A DNA stretch of 33,659 bases from Deinococcus sp. (GTDB lineage: Bacteria; Deinococcota; Deinococci; Deinococcales; Deinococcaceae): positions 1 to 33,659 of the forward strand of contig NZ_JAGLBG010000018.1 of NCBI RefSeq assembly GCF_018260405.1. The letters are read 5' to 3'. Numbering within the stretch: position 1 is the first letter of the stretch; every line of letters begins with the position of its first letter. The translations under genes and the position numbers were made by a program. The notes beneath the pieces were generated by a model. It made no database searches. It was given only the letters and a program-made list of their open reading frames with translations, and was not told where the DNA came from. This document shows positions 1-11,154 of the stretch, in pieces.

Positions 1-74
1 GGGCCGTTCGTTGAGTCTTCACACACCAACGTAACCGACCCCACTTGCTTTTTGGTCAAAAAGGTTCCGGACTA

Positions 75-219
75 CTGTTATACGGATTCCGCTAAATTCC
101 GCCACAGTCGGAAAATCGCCGTCTGTGGCTCCATAACGCGAAACCCGTATGCTGTTCCTACTCACATCCGCTCGGATTGATTCGGTGCAGTTCTGAATCA
201 ATCGGAATCCGTCTTACAG
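75..219 (-). repeat. MITE-like element, family 1, copy 1
   Basis: This 145-bp element is closely similar to 12425-12563 in opposite orientation. Its ends are near-perfect inverted repeats: CTGTTATACGGATTCCG at 75-91 against the complement of 203-219, with two mismatches in 17. Near the right end is a perfect 9-bp stem, GATTGATTC (175-183) with GAATCAATC (195-203), around an 11-nt loop. The right terminus overlaps the deoD stop codon (214-216). Open frames across the element encode nothing recognisable. Small non-coding repeats are known in Deinococcus genomes; whether this belongs to a named family cannot be told from sequence alone. Confidence 0.85.
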
Positions 220-921
220 GTTAAGGGCCGCGTCCAGTGCCACTTCGATCATGCTGTTGAAGCTCAGCTGCCGCTCCTCAGCGGTGGTGACTTCATGGGT
301 CACGAGGTGGTCGCTGATGGTCAGGACGGTCAAGGCCCGCACGCCGTATTTGGCGGCCAGGGTGTATAAGCCCGCCGCTTCCATCTCGACGGCCAGCACG
401 CCGTAATCGGCCCAGCGCTTAAATTCCTGCGGGTCGTCGGTGTAAAACGTATCGCTGCTCATGATGTTGCCGACGTGGGTGGCAAAGCCGCGCTGCTGGG
501 CAATCTGGTAGGCGCGGAGCAGCAGGCCGAAATCGGCGATGGGGGCAAAAGTGCGCTCGCCGAAGCGGATGCGGTTGATGTTGCTGTCGGTGCAGGCCGC
601 CTGCGCCAGCACGATGTCGCGCACCTTCACTTCCTCGCGGTAGCTGCCCGCCGTACCCACCCGGATCAGGTTCTGGCAGCCGTAATCCTGAATAAGTTCG
701 TTGACATAGATCATGGAACTGGCGATGCCCATGCCGGTGCCCTGCACGCTGACCTTTTGGCCTTTGTAGGTGCCGGTAAAGCCCAGCATGCCGCGCACAG
801 TGTTGTGCTGCACGGGACTTTCGAAGAAGGTTTCGGCAATGTGCTTGGCCCGCAGCGGGTCGCCGGGCAGCAAAACGGTCTCGGCGATCTGGCCAGCTTC
901 GGCATTGAGGTGAATACTCAT
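214..921 (-). CDS. deoD: Purine nucleoside phosphorylase, DeoD type
   Basis: This 235-residue cytosolic enzyme splits purine (deoxy)ribonucleosides with phosphate into the free base and (deoxy)ribose-1-phosphate for purine salvage. The length fits the hexameric bacterial DeoD family. Visible motifs are the phosphate-binding PGDPLRAK near residue 19, the GTGMGI loop, RVGTAGS, the nucleoside-binding VEMEAAGLY segment, and TISDH, whose Asp is the expected catalytic acid. The ATG start has no Shine-Dalgarno, but TAGACT lies 6 nt upstream, so a leaderless mRNA is likely. Its stop codon lies inside the terminus of a family 1 repeat, so the element sits directly at its 3' end. It is separated from secDF by a strong terminator and is probably monocistronic. 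Confidence 0.95.
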   Translation of the reverse strand: MSIHLNAEAGQIAETVLLPGDPLRAKHIAETFFESPVQHNTVRGMLGFTGTYKGQKVSVQGTGMGIASSMIYVNELIQDYGCQNLIRVGTAGSYREEVKVRDIVLAQAACTDSNINRIRFGERTFAPIADFGLLLRAYQIAQQRGFATHVGNIMSSDTFYTDDPQEFKRWADYGVLAVEMEAAGLYTLAAKYGVRALTVLTISDHLVTHEVTTAEERQLSFNSMIEVALDAALNL

Positions 922-927
922 GCAGCC

Positions 928-933
928 AGTCTA
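928..933 (-). promoter_or_regulatory. Leaderless -10 element of deoD
   Basis: TAGACT on the minus strand ends 6 nt before the deoD ATG, with no Shine-Dalgarno between. The same hexamer at the same distance precedes 14258 and 30364, and 7 nt from the argC start. No convincing -35 was seen. Confidence 0.6.
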
Positions 934-1008
934 CGAAAAAACCCTCCCAAAGCGCTCTGGTCGCGCGGCGGGCTGCTGCTTTCAGGGGACGCTGAGCCGG
1001 AGGCAAAG

Positions 1009-1047
1009 AAAAGCCCCCGCCATTTGCATTTGCAGGCGGGGGCTTTT
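1009..1047 (-). terminator. Rho-independent terminator of secDF, possibly bidirectional
   Basis: A 13-bp perfect stem (AAAAGCCCCCGCC with its complement) encloses a 13-nt loop that holds the direct repeat ATTTGCATTTGCA. On the minus strand it is followed by a T-rich tract (TTTTCTTT). It lies just past the secDF stop codon and is the strongest terminator in the window. Confidence 0.9.
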
Positions 1048-1058
1048 GCGAGAGGTGC

Positions 1059-3362
<2,304 letters not shown>

Positions 3363-3494
3363 GTTGATTACTCCTGAAAATGCCTGAGAATGACAATGAT
3401 TGCCGAATACTTGATGAAAGGAACCTGGAACTTATGCAGCTGGGGTTTGCCGACCTAGACCAGCAGGCCAAGCAAACCGAGCGGCGGCGCGGGG

Positions 3495-3839
3495 TCAACC
3501 ACCGTCGGTCTGTCGCCTGCCCCACCACGTTAGGCCCGTTTGAAGGGCTGGCACGTTCCAGTAAACTGGGCGCGGCGCGGGGGGGGCGAGTTGCGCCGCC
3601 GCCGACCACGCTTCACCAGGAGGCGGACTCGGCAGTGGGCTGGGCAGCGGTAGCTGGGGCGCAGCCCGCAGTTCCGGCAGGCTGGGCGCGGTCGCCAGCG
3701 CCACCGTGCGCGGCTGGGCGTCGTGGGCCGGGGGGGGAGTTCCCAGGACAACCGCCAGCACCGACAGCACAGTCAGTACGCCGGGCCAGGCTACCAATCG
3801 GGCCTGCCAGGACAGCGGAAGACGTGAGAACCCTCTCAA
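3495..3839 (-). CDS. Hypothetical small membrane-anchored proline-rich protein
   Basis: This is a reading frame of about 114 codons with GC-rich third positions. From a proposed TTG start it has a short basic N-terminus, one hydrophobic segment (about 17-33), then a long Pro/Ala-rich region with repeated LPSPLPSPPP-type sequence, and a tail rich in Trp and Gly. A single-pass protein with an extracytoplasmic stalk is the simplest reading. The start is uncertain: the frame stays open upstream to an ATG at 3980, but codons there are not coding-like and would overlap the divergent gene. TATGCT sits 8 nt before the TTG. An ATG at 3852 opens a different, less convincing frame. It lies 132 bp upstream of secDF on the same strand. 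No family was recognised. Confidence 0.45.
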   Translation of the reverse strand: MRGFSRLPLSWQARLVAWPGVLTVLSVLAVVLGTPPPAHDAQPRTVALATAPSLPELRAAPQLPLPSPLPSPPPGEAWSAAAQLAPPAPRPVYWNVPALQTGLTWWGRRQTDGG

Positions 3840-3930
3840 AGCGTCCCAGCATACCAAACCCCCCTCTGGCCAATAGCCTGCGGTTAGGCTCCGGGAACTT
3901 TGAGGCCCCCGGGCACGTATCCTGGAAGTG

Positions 3931-4608
3931 ATGCGCCCTGACTCGCTGCTCCAGCTTCTGCGGCCAGCTGGTGTTGGCACCCTGTTGACCCTTGGGGCTA
4001 TAGCGACGCAGGCCGCTTACCTGACTTACAGTCCTAAAGGAGAACAGCAGATGCCCAACCTTACCGGAGCAGGACAGGTCGAAACCCGCGCCGACGGCAG
4101 CAAGGTGTTTACGCACGGCCACCGCGCCCCCGACAATGTGCAGATTGTGACTCAGGAATACGACCCACAGGGCAGGATGCTTCGGGTACGCGCCGAGTGG
4201 TCAGGCTTTGCAGGTAAGGTGCTGGACGTGACGGCCACCTGCGACCCCACTGGCAGGCTGCTGAAAGAAGAAGGCTACCGCGCCCCGGATATGAAAACCC
4301 CGCTGTCCGAGTTGCTCAGGCCGCTGCCACAGGGCACAGCGCCGACCACAACCACGTCCCCTGGCACAGTTGGCACAGTTCCGGCCAGACCTGCCACGAC
4401 CAGCGCAAGCAGCGATAACGCGCCTATCACGGTGCCGTCCCTGAGTCCAGTATCTGGCACCCGGACGGCGAACCCAGCTTCCAGGGCAGCTCCGGCAACC
4501 GTCTCGCCGGATGACGGCACCGAAGGGGGAGTGCAAAGCATCTACGGCACGCCAGCAGCGTTCGGTAAAGCAGAAGACAAGGGCGCAGACAAAGACCATA
4601 CCTCCTGA
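3931..4608 (+). CDS. Hypothetical secreted protein with Thr/Ala/Pro-rich tail
   Basis: This 225-residue protein has an N-terminal hydrophobic segment resembling a signal peptide or anchor (about 10-30). A short folded region follows (about 40-125) with VETRADGSKVFTHG, a YDPQGRMLRVRAEW segment, and two DP(Q/T)GR turns spaced like beta hairpins. Last comes a low-complexity Thr/Pro/Ala/Ser region (about 130-215) typical of extracellular linkers. No domain is recognised. The ATG at 3931 is preferred over a GTG one codon earlier; GGAAG lies just upstream. It is transcribed away from the small proline-rich membrane protein, so the two may share a promoter region. Confidence 0.7.
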   Translation: MRPDSLLQLLRPAGVGTLLTLGAIATQAAYLTYSPKGEQQMPNLTGAGQVETRADGSKVFTHGHRAPDNVQIVTQEYDPQGRMLRVRAEWSGFAGKVLDVTATCDPTGRLLKEEGYRAPDMKTPLSELLRPLPQGTAPTTTTSPGTVGTVPARPATTSASSDNAPITVPSLSPVSGTRTANPASRAAPATVSPDDGTEGGVQSIYGTPAAFGKAEDKGADKDHTS

Positions 4609-4664
4609 CTGGGAATTGAGACAGCCTTTAGGGAGGCACGTCCCAGAAACGACATACTAACGCG

Positions 4665-5552
<888 letters not shown>

Positions 5553-5628
5553 ATCACTCAGCCCCTACGATACTGACGGCAGCTGAGGTCAGCTTTATTC
5601 CCACTCGCTTTGCTCTGCTACGCAGCCT

Positions 5629-5671
5629 TGCGAGTCGGCGTGAACCCAAAACTGCTGGATTCAGTCGGAAT
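5629..5671 (-). repeat. Degenerate family 1 repeat (core only)
   Basis: On the minus strand this reads TTCCGACTGAATCCAGCAG and continues TTTTGGG...CCGACTCGCA. It aligns along its length with the copy at 28215-28266 and more weakly with copies 1 and 2. It begins at the smc stop codon. The rest of the gap (5553-5628) holds a possible hairpin, CTCGC...GCGAG on the minus strand, and nothing else clear. Confidence 0.5.
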
Positions 5672-8600
5672 CAGCTTTCGCCGCGCTGCTTGATGCTCAG
5701 CACGCGGCTGGCCCCGGTCTGGTCGGTGGTCACGCCCCAGAGGGCCTGGGCGACTTCCATCGTCGCTTTTTGGTGAGTGACCAGCAGGAACTGGGTACCG
5801 CGTTGGGCAAAGCGCTCTAAAAAGGCCGTGAAGCGCCGGATGTTGGCCTCGTCAAGGGGCGCGTCTACCTCGTCCAGCACGGCCAGCGGCAAACCACCCA
5901 TGCCCTCGTTTCCACCCGCGTGATTCAGGGCGAACAAAAATCCGAGGCCCGCCATAGTGCGCTCGCCCGCGCTCAGCAGAGTCAGGCTGCGGGTGCGCTT
6001 GCCCCGGGGCTGCACCGCCAGCCGCAAGCCGACCAGCCGACCTGCTCCGCTGTATTCGGGCTCCAGTTCGCCCACGCCGCCCAGCAGCTCGGTGCTGTAC
6101 TCCCTAAAGGCTTCGTTGACCCGCTTAAAGGCCAACCCTGTGGCCGCTGCCTCAGCCGTTTCCAGCTCGCGCAGGTGGGCCTGGAGTTCGTCGCAGGCCG
6201 CCTGGGCATCCGCCGCTTCGGCGCGTTGGGCGGCCAGCAGCTCTAGCTCGGCGGCGTGGTCGACCTCGGCGCGGGCGTTGACGGGGCCAAGCTGCTCCAG
6301 CTCGGCGCGGGCGCGGCCCAGTTCAGCCGTCCACTCGCGCACGGTTCCGGCAGGCGAACACCCGTCGGGGATGGGTTCCAGGGTACCCTCACGGCGAGCT
6401 ACGGTCAGATTCAACTCGTCGAGTCGGGCGCGGAGCTTATTCTGCTCGCCGATCAGGGTGGTGTAGGTCTGCGCAGACTGCTCACGGGCAGCCTCGGCGC
6501 GGGGGTATTCCTGCTCGTCCAGCGTGCCGAGGGCCTGCTCACGGCGGCTGACTTCGGCCCGCGCCGCCTCCAGCTGAGCCTGCTGCGCCTGCACCGCCTG
6601 CCGGTTGCTGTCCAGGCGCACCCCCAGATCACTGGCGCGGGTACTGGCGGCCCGGTAACTGTGCCAGGCGGCAGCCAACTCGCGCCCCAGTGCCAGCGCT
6701 TCGAGGGCCTGGCGCTCGCGTTCGCGGGCCTGCTCGGCCCCGGAGCGGACTTCCTGCACCTGGCTTTCGAGGTCGGCGGGGTCGGCGGAAGCGTCCTGAG
6801 ACACAGGCATCTCCGGCGCGGCAGCCCCGGTCTGGGCCTGCACCTGCTCCGCCAGCTGCGCCCTCAACTGGTCAGCCAGACGGTCACGGTTGGTTTCCAG
6901 GCTACGTCCCTGAGCGGCCAACTCGGTGACCACGCGCTCGGCTTCGCGCTCGTCACGGCTCGCCGCTTCACGGGCGGCTAGCAGCGCAGCGTGCTCGTCA
7001 CGGTTTCCGGCCAGCCTAGTCTGCACCTGCGCCAGCTGGGTCTTTAGGTGGGCCGTCAGGGTGTCCGCTTCCGCCAGTTCGGCGTCCAGTTCCTGAAAAC
7101 GGCGCTGGTCGCCCAGCACAGCGCTGCCCGTGTCGCGCAGGCGGCCCCCGGTCATCGCGCCGCCGGGTTCCAGCACTTCGCCCGCCAGGGTCACTAGGCG
7201 CGGGCGGCTGCTGTAGGCGCGGGCGATCCGGCTGGCCCCGGCCAGATCGCGCACCAGCAGCGTATCGGCCAGCATGGACTCGCCGACCAACGGCGGCTCG
7301 GTAGGACACAGGTCAGCGAGGTTGCCCACGACCTCCCCACGCACGCCGGGGTCGCGCAGCAGGGCAGCGTCCCGGCGCGGGCGTGGGCGCAGCAGCTCCA
7401 GCGGCAAGAAGGTGGCCCGCCCCCCCACGCGGCGCAGTTCCTCGATTATCTCGCGGGCGTCGTCGGCGGTATGTACCACGACCTGTTCCAGGCGGCGGCC
7501 CAGGGCGGCGGTCACGGCCTGTTCGTAGTCGGCGGGCACGGTCAGCAGGTCGGCCACCGACCCCACGATGCCGGGATGGTCGAGCCGCAGGGCGTTGCGT
7601 GCCCCCTCGCCGTAGCGGGCGTACTGGTTCAGAGAGGTTTCCAGGCGTTCGCGTTCGCGCTGCAAGGGGGACACGCTGGCTTGCAGGTGCGCGAGTTCCT
7701 GGGTCAGTTGCCGCTCGTGCTGCTGGGTGGCGACGCGGGATTCATCAAGCGTCGTGAAGGCGGTGGCGGCTTGCTCCCGGTGCGCGGTGGCTCTGGCCAG
7801 TTGCGCCGTAGCCTCGGCCAGGCGCTCGCGCAGCTGTTCAAGTCCCCCCTCTGCGCGGGCCAGTTCGGTCTGCAAGGTGTCCTGACTGGCCGAGGCGCGG
7901 GCGCTCGCCTCGGCGGCGCGGGCGGCGGCGGCCCGCAGGCGGCTTAGTTCGGTCTCTAGCGCTTTCCAAAGGCGCTCGGCACCCTCGGCAGCGGCGCGGG
8001 CTTCGGCCGCCTGGGCAGTCAAGTGCGTGAGGTCGGGGGCGGCTTCGGTGGGCGGCGTCAAGGCCAAGCCGCGTAGTTCCGTGTGCAGGGTAGCCTGCTC
8101 GGTCAACAGGTGTTCGTGGTAGCGCCCGACCTGGGCGTGGGCCTCGCGGGCGGCCCGCAGCGTTTCGAGCGCCCCGGCATAGGCGTCTCGGCGGGTGCGG
8201 GCCTGCTGGGCGGTTTCGCGGGCCTGCTCGACAACGGCGGCGGCCTGCTGCACCTGCGCGGCCAGTTCGGCGCTGCGGGCGGCGGTGGCCTGGGCCTCCT
8301 GTTGGGCCTGGGCCAGTTCGCGGCGCAGCCCAAGTTGCCGCTCGCGCTTCAGGGCGTCTTCGAGCAGCGCGGCGCGGGCGCTGAGGTCACGGTGCTGCCG
8401 GGCCTGCTGCGCCGCCGTCGCCAGCCGCCCGGCCACCTGCTCGCGCTCGTCAAGCAGCAGCCGCAGCTGGGCCAGCTGACTCTCGGCGTCACGCAGCCGT
8501 GCCCCGGTGTCCTGGCGCGTACTGACGGAGCGCGACAGGCCCGCCGCTTCTTGCAAATAGCCCAGCAGCGTGCTTCCTTCAGCCTGCACCACGCCGCTGA

Positions 8601-9012
8601 CCTCGCCCTGCCCAATGACCGCCAGGCCCCCCGGCCCCAGTCCGGTGCCGCGCAGGGCCGCCTGAATGTCGCGGGCACGCACGCCCCGGCCATTCAGGTC
8701 CTGTTCGGCGCTGCCGTCACGGTAAATCCGGCGGGTCAGGTTGACGCGGCCCCCAGCGGTTAGCAGTTCTAGCTGCACCTCGGCCAGCCCCAGCGCAGCC
8801 TTGCCGCCCGAGCCGTGGAAGATCAGTTCGGTGCCGCGCCCGGCCCGCAGTTCCCGTGCCCGCGCTCCGTGGGTGGCCCAGCGGATCGCCTCGACCACGT
8901 TGCTTTTGCCGCTGCCGTTTGGCCCGATAACCGCGCAAACGCCCCCGCCAAATTCCAGGCGGGTGCGGTCGGCAAAGGATTTGAACCCCTGAAGGGTAAT
9001 GGACTCGATCAT
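5671..9012 (-). CDS. smc: Chromosome segregation/condensation protein SMC
   Basis: This 1113-residue ATPase forms the condensin-like ring with ScpA and ScpB that organises and helps segregate the chromosome. It has an N-terminal ABC half with Walker A GPNGSGKS (30-37), a long Ala/Gln/Glu/Arg-rich coiled coil, a hinge at about 475-620 with the GG(A)MTGG turn, a returning coiled coil, and a C-terminal half with signature LSAGERT (1013-1019), Walker B LAVLDEVDAPLDEAN (from about 1043) and a VTHQ H-loop. The signature has Ala where LSGGE is usual. The length is slightly below the usual 1150-1200. No scpA or scpB is in this window. The ATG at 9012 fits the conserved MIESITLQGFKSF N-terminus. Confidence 0.96.
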   Translation of the reverse strand: MIESITLQGFKSFADRTRLEFGGGVCAVIGPNGSGKSNVVEAIRWATHGARARELRAGRGTELIFHGSGGKAALGLAEVQLELLTAGGRVNLTRRIYRDGSAEQDLNGRGVRARDIQAALRGTGLGPGGLAVIGQGEVSGVVQAEGSTLLGYLQEAAGLSRSVSTRQDTGARLRDAESQLAQLRLLLDEREQVAGRLATAAQQARQHRDLSARAALLEDALKRERQLGLRRELAQAQQEAQATAARSAELAAQVQQAAAVVEQARETAQQARTRRDAYAGALETLRAAREAHAQVGRYHEHLLTEQATLHTELRGLALTPPTEAAPDLTHLTAQAAEARAAAEGAERLWKALETELSRLRAAAARAAEASARASASQDTLQTELARAEGGLEQLRERLAEATAQLARATAHREQAATAFTTLDESRVATQQHERQLTQELAHLQASVSPLQRERERLETSLNQYARYGEGARNALRLDHPGIVGSVADLLTVPADYEQAVTAALGRRLEQVVVHTADDAREIIEELRRVGGRATFLPLELLRPRPRRDAALLRDPGVRGEVVGNLADLCPTEPPLVGESMLADTLLVRDLAGASRIARAYSSRPRLVTLAGEVLEPGGAMTGGRLRDTGSAVLGDQRRFQELDAELAEADTLTAHLKTQLAQVQTRLAGNRDEHAALLAAREAASRDEREAERVVTELAAQGRSLETNRDRLADQLRAQLAEQVQAQTGAAAPEMPVSQDASADPADLESQVQEVRSGAEQARERERQALEALALGRELAAAWHSYRAASTRASDLGVRLDSNRQAVQAQQAQLEAARAEVSRREQALGTLDEQEYPRAEAAREQSAQTYTTLIGEQNKLRARLDELNLTVARREGTLEPIPDGCSPAGTVREWTAELGRARAELEQLGPVNARAEVDHAAELELLAAQRAEAADAQAACDELQAHLRELETAEAAATGLAFKRVNEAFREYSTELLGGVGELEPEYSGAGRLVGLRLAVQPRGKRTRSLTLLSAGERTMAGLGFLFALNHAGGNEGMGGLPLAVLDEVDAPLDEANIRRFTAFLERFAQRGTQFLLVTHQKATMEVAQALWGVTTDQTGASRVLSIKQRGES

Positions 9013-9160
9013 GGCAACAGTGGCACTGCTAAGTATCTGCCGGGTAAAGAGTGAATTATGATACGCCCCTAGCCCGAAGAGAATGAGGATTCAGAAATTA
9101 AAGAGGCCGCGTGGCCGAGTTGGGCCAGCCCGGAAGTCCAGCCCCCTTCCTGGCCGCCAC

Positions 9161-9715
9161 TCAGTTCTGGCAGTCCTGCCGGGTATAGGCGCCCTGCAGG
9201 TCGAGGTGCCCCAGAGTATCGGTGCTCTGACCGTTCACCAGGAAGGTCACGTCGCCGTCACGCTTATCAAGGAGGGTGCGGGTCAGGGTACACAGCAGCA
9301 TCCGCTCGCCGCTGCTGCCGTAGTTGAGCTTGGTGTAGGCGGCAGGCAGGTCGGCGTAGTAGTGCAGGCCGCGCACATAAATTCGCGGGGCAGGGGTGTT
9401 CTTGGGCACTACCGGCAAGACGTCGCTGTCCTTGCTGCCCGTTCCGGCGGCCCAGGCGTCGGCGGCAGCCTGCGCCAGAACGCCCGCGCTTTCTTCGGTG
9501 ACCTGCACCGTGCGGACTACTGGCTTCATGTTCTGCACCTGCGAATCGGAGTAGTACACCGTCAGCTTGACCGGGTGCAGCTCGGCCATTTCCAGCTTGG
9601 GCATCTGCGGGGTGGCCTGCGGGCGCTGCACGACCTGTAGGGCGTAGGCCGCCGCTGCCAGCAGGATCAGGGCCAGGATGTTGAAAAGCGAAAAGAAGCG
9701 TCGGAGGGCGTTCAT
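9161..9715 (-). CDS. GerMN-domain protein, membrane-anchored
   Basis: This 184-residue protein has one N-terminal membrane segment (about 9-26) and a GerMN (sporulation/spore germination) domain over about 50-180. Family features are the LTVYYSDSQ strand at the domain start, the RIYVRGLHYYADLP strand, and a VTFLVNGQSTDTLGHLDL C-terminal strand. GerMN domains occur on exported proteins tied to cell-wall remodelling, also in non-sporulating bacteria. It is the last gene of the smpB operon: its ATG overlaps the TGA of the amidase-like gene by 4 nt (ATGA), so the two are probably translationally coupled. That supports a joint role at the cell wall. Two cysteines near the C-terminus could form a disulfide. 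Confidence 0.85.
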   Translation of the reverse strand: MNALRRFFSLFNILALILLAAAAYALQVVQRPQATPQMPKLEMAELHPVKLTVYYSDSQVQNMKPVVRTVQVTEESAGVLAQAAADAWAAGTGSKDSDVLPVVPKNTPAPRIYVRGLHYYADLPAAYTKLNYGSSGERMLLCTLTRTLLDKRDGDVTFLVNGQSTDTLGHLDLQGAYTRQDCQN

Positions 9716-11154
9716 GGCTTGGCTCCCGTGATCACCGTCGAAGCCACCTGGCTGGAATTGTTGGCACGCGCCGTGAGGTACGTGGCGATGCTGCGGGCCA
9801 CCGCGACCGAAAACGCCTGCACCCGCCCCTGCATGGCCAGATTGGCGCGGTCCTGAGCGTTTCCGGCCCAGCCGAGTTCAAGCAGCAGCGCGGCCTGAGC
9901 CGTTTCGCTCAGGGTAAGCATTTTGGCTATGCTGTCTTGCCCAGTAGTAACACTGCCTTTGAGTTCACCGCGCAGCAGTTCGGACAGCCTTCTGGTTCCC
10001 CCGACGTCGCCTACGACCAGCGAACCGTAAGGCAAGACCTTGCCGTTACGCACGGTATTGACCAGGAGTGAAGGACTGCTGCCCGTGTTCTCGTATACGG
10101 TCACGCCGCCGCGCGTGGTGCCTGGAAAGCGCCCGATATCCAGCGCCAGATACACGTCGCTCTGCCGGGCCAGAGAGAGGCGGTCACTGATGCTCAACTC
10201 GCCGCTTTGCTCGCGGGTCAGCTTGACCTGCCAGCCCGCCTTGGTCAGCAGTTCAGCGGCCTGCCGCGCCACTTCCAGCGTCACGTCGCGCCCGGTGCCC
10301 TGCACCTTGAACGGGTCGAGCACAATAAGCGGCTTGGCCAGACGCTCCATCAGGGCCGGAATGTCGCTGGGAATGCCCGGCCCCACATCCACCACGATGC
10401 GCGTTCCCCCGGCCCGCACCACCGGATAGACCCGGTAGCCGCTGTTCTGCGGCAGCGTGAAACTGACGATGGCGTCGCTGCCTTCTTGCGTGACCTCGGC
10501 GTAGGGAATAAAGGCCGCGCGCGTGGTGTAGCGCTGTGGCTTGGCAAGCGTGCCCTTGAGAATCACGCGCAGCACGGTGCCCCTGAGTTCGTCCTTGACC
10601 GTGACCTCGCGGTTGAGGTCGAGTACCAGGCGGTCGCTGTCCTTGCCAGTGCGGCTGCTGACGGTTTGCAGGGTGCGGGTCGCCAGCGTGAACTGCCCGG
10701 TCTGGTAAGACGCCCCCAGGCCACGGGCCAGCGTGTCGAGTGGCAGGTACAGGTTGCCGTTGACCAGCGTGGCGGTACGCGCCTTAAGGCGCTGCGCGTC
10801 GAGCTGCACGGTGTTGAAGTCGGTGGTCGAGCGCACCTGATCCTCATCAATGGGCAGCAGCAGCACGTGCCCCAGCCCCTCGACCCGCACAATGGCCCCC
10901 TGGCGCTTGATGGTCAGCAGGTCGCCCAGGGTCGTTTCGCTGGCGTATTCCGCGCCGTAGAGGTTGATGCTCTGAACTTGCTTACCGGCCAGATTCAGTT
11001 TGCCAAAGGTGATCTGAGCGCCTGGCACCTGGGCACCGGAAACCTGGGTTCCGGCGATCTGGGCACCGGCCAGCCCGATCCCGACCAGCGCCACCGACAG
11101 CAGCGCCAGCTGAGGCCAGCGGGCAAATGCAGCCTGCGTGACCTGGGGCCTCAC
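9712..11154 (-). CDS. Amidase_3-fold protein, probably catalytically inactive
   Basis: This 480-residue exported protein has a signal peptide or anchor (about 14-31), then a short repeat of GAQ(I/V)-type units (31-48), a copper-amine-oxidase-N-like stalk region (about 60-165, with a NGNLYLPLDTLARGLGA segment), an AMIN-like beta region (about 170-260), and a C-terminal domain with the Amidase_3 layout (about 275-465). The zinc ligands are mostly absent: the usual DPGHGG is DPFKVQ (280-285), the EK(D/G) glutamate is missing, and SIHAN is ALDIGRF. The LLLELGWAGN glutamate (426) remains. A peptidoglycan-binding or regulatory pseudo-amidase is inferred. Its GTG start overlaps the smpB stop codon, and its stop overlaps the GerMN start. 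The intact amidase at 14417 may supply the hydrolase activity. Confidence 0.85.
   Translation of the reverse strand: MRPQVTQAAFARWPQLALLSVALVGIGLAGAQIAGTQVSGAQVPGAQITFGKLNLAGKQVQSINLYGAEYASETTLGDLLTIKRQGAIVRVEGLGHVLLLPIDEDQVRSTTDFNTVQLDAQRLKARTATLVNGNLYLPLDTLARGLGASYQTGQFTLATRTLQTVSSRTGKDSDRLVLDLNREVTVKDELRGTVLRVILKGTLAKPQRYTTRAAFIPYAEVTQEGSDAIVSFTLPQNSGYRVYPVVRAGGTRIVVDVGPGIPSDIPALMERLAKPLIVLDPFKVQGTGRDVTLEVARQAAELLTKAGWQVKLTREQSGELSISDRLSLARQSDVYLALDIGRFPGTTRGGVTVYENTGSSPSLLVNTVRNGKVLPYGSLVVGDVGGTRRLSELLRGELKGSVTTGQDSIAKMLTLSETAQAALLLELGWAGNAQDRANLAMQGRVQAFSVAVARSIATYLTARANNSSQVASTVITGAKP

Noticed and set aside
19..201. 60-codon open frame on the minus strand, and the similar frame at 12440-12730 on the plus strand
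   Set aside because: Their peptides match each other only because both lie in copies of the family 1 repeat. They read through the hairpin and terminal repeats, and no known protein is seen.
9013..9160. Terminator between smc and the GerMN gene
   Set aside because: GGCC pairs around 9103-9116 give only a 4-bp stem with an interrupted T tract.
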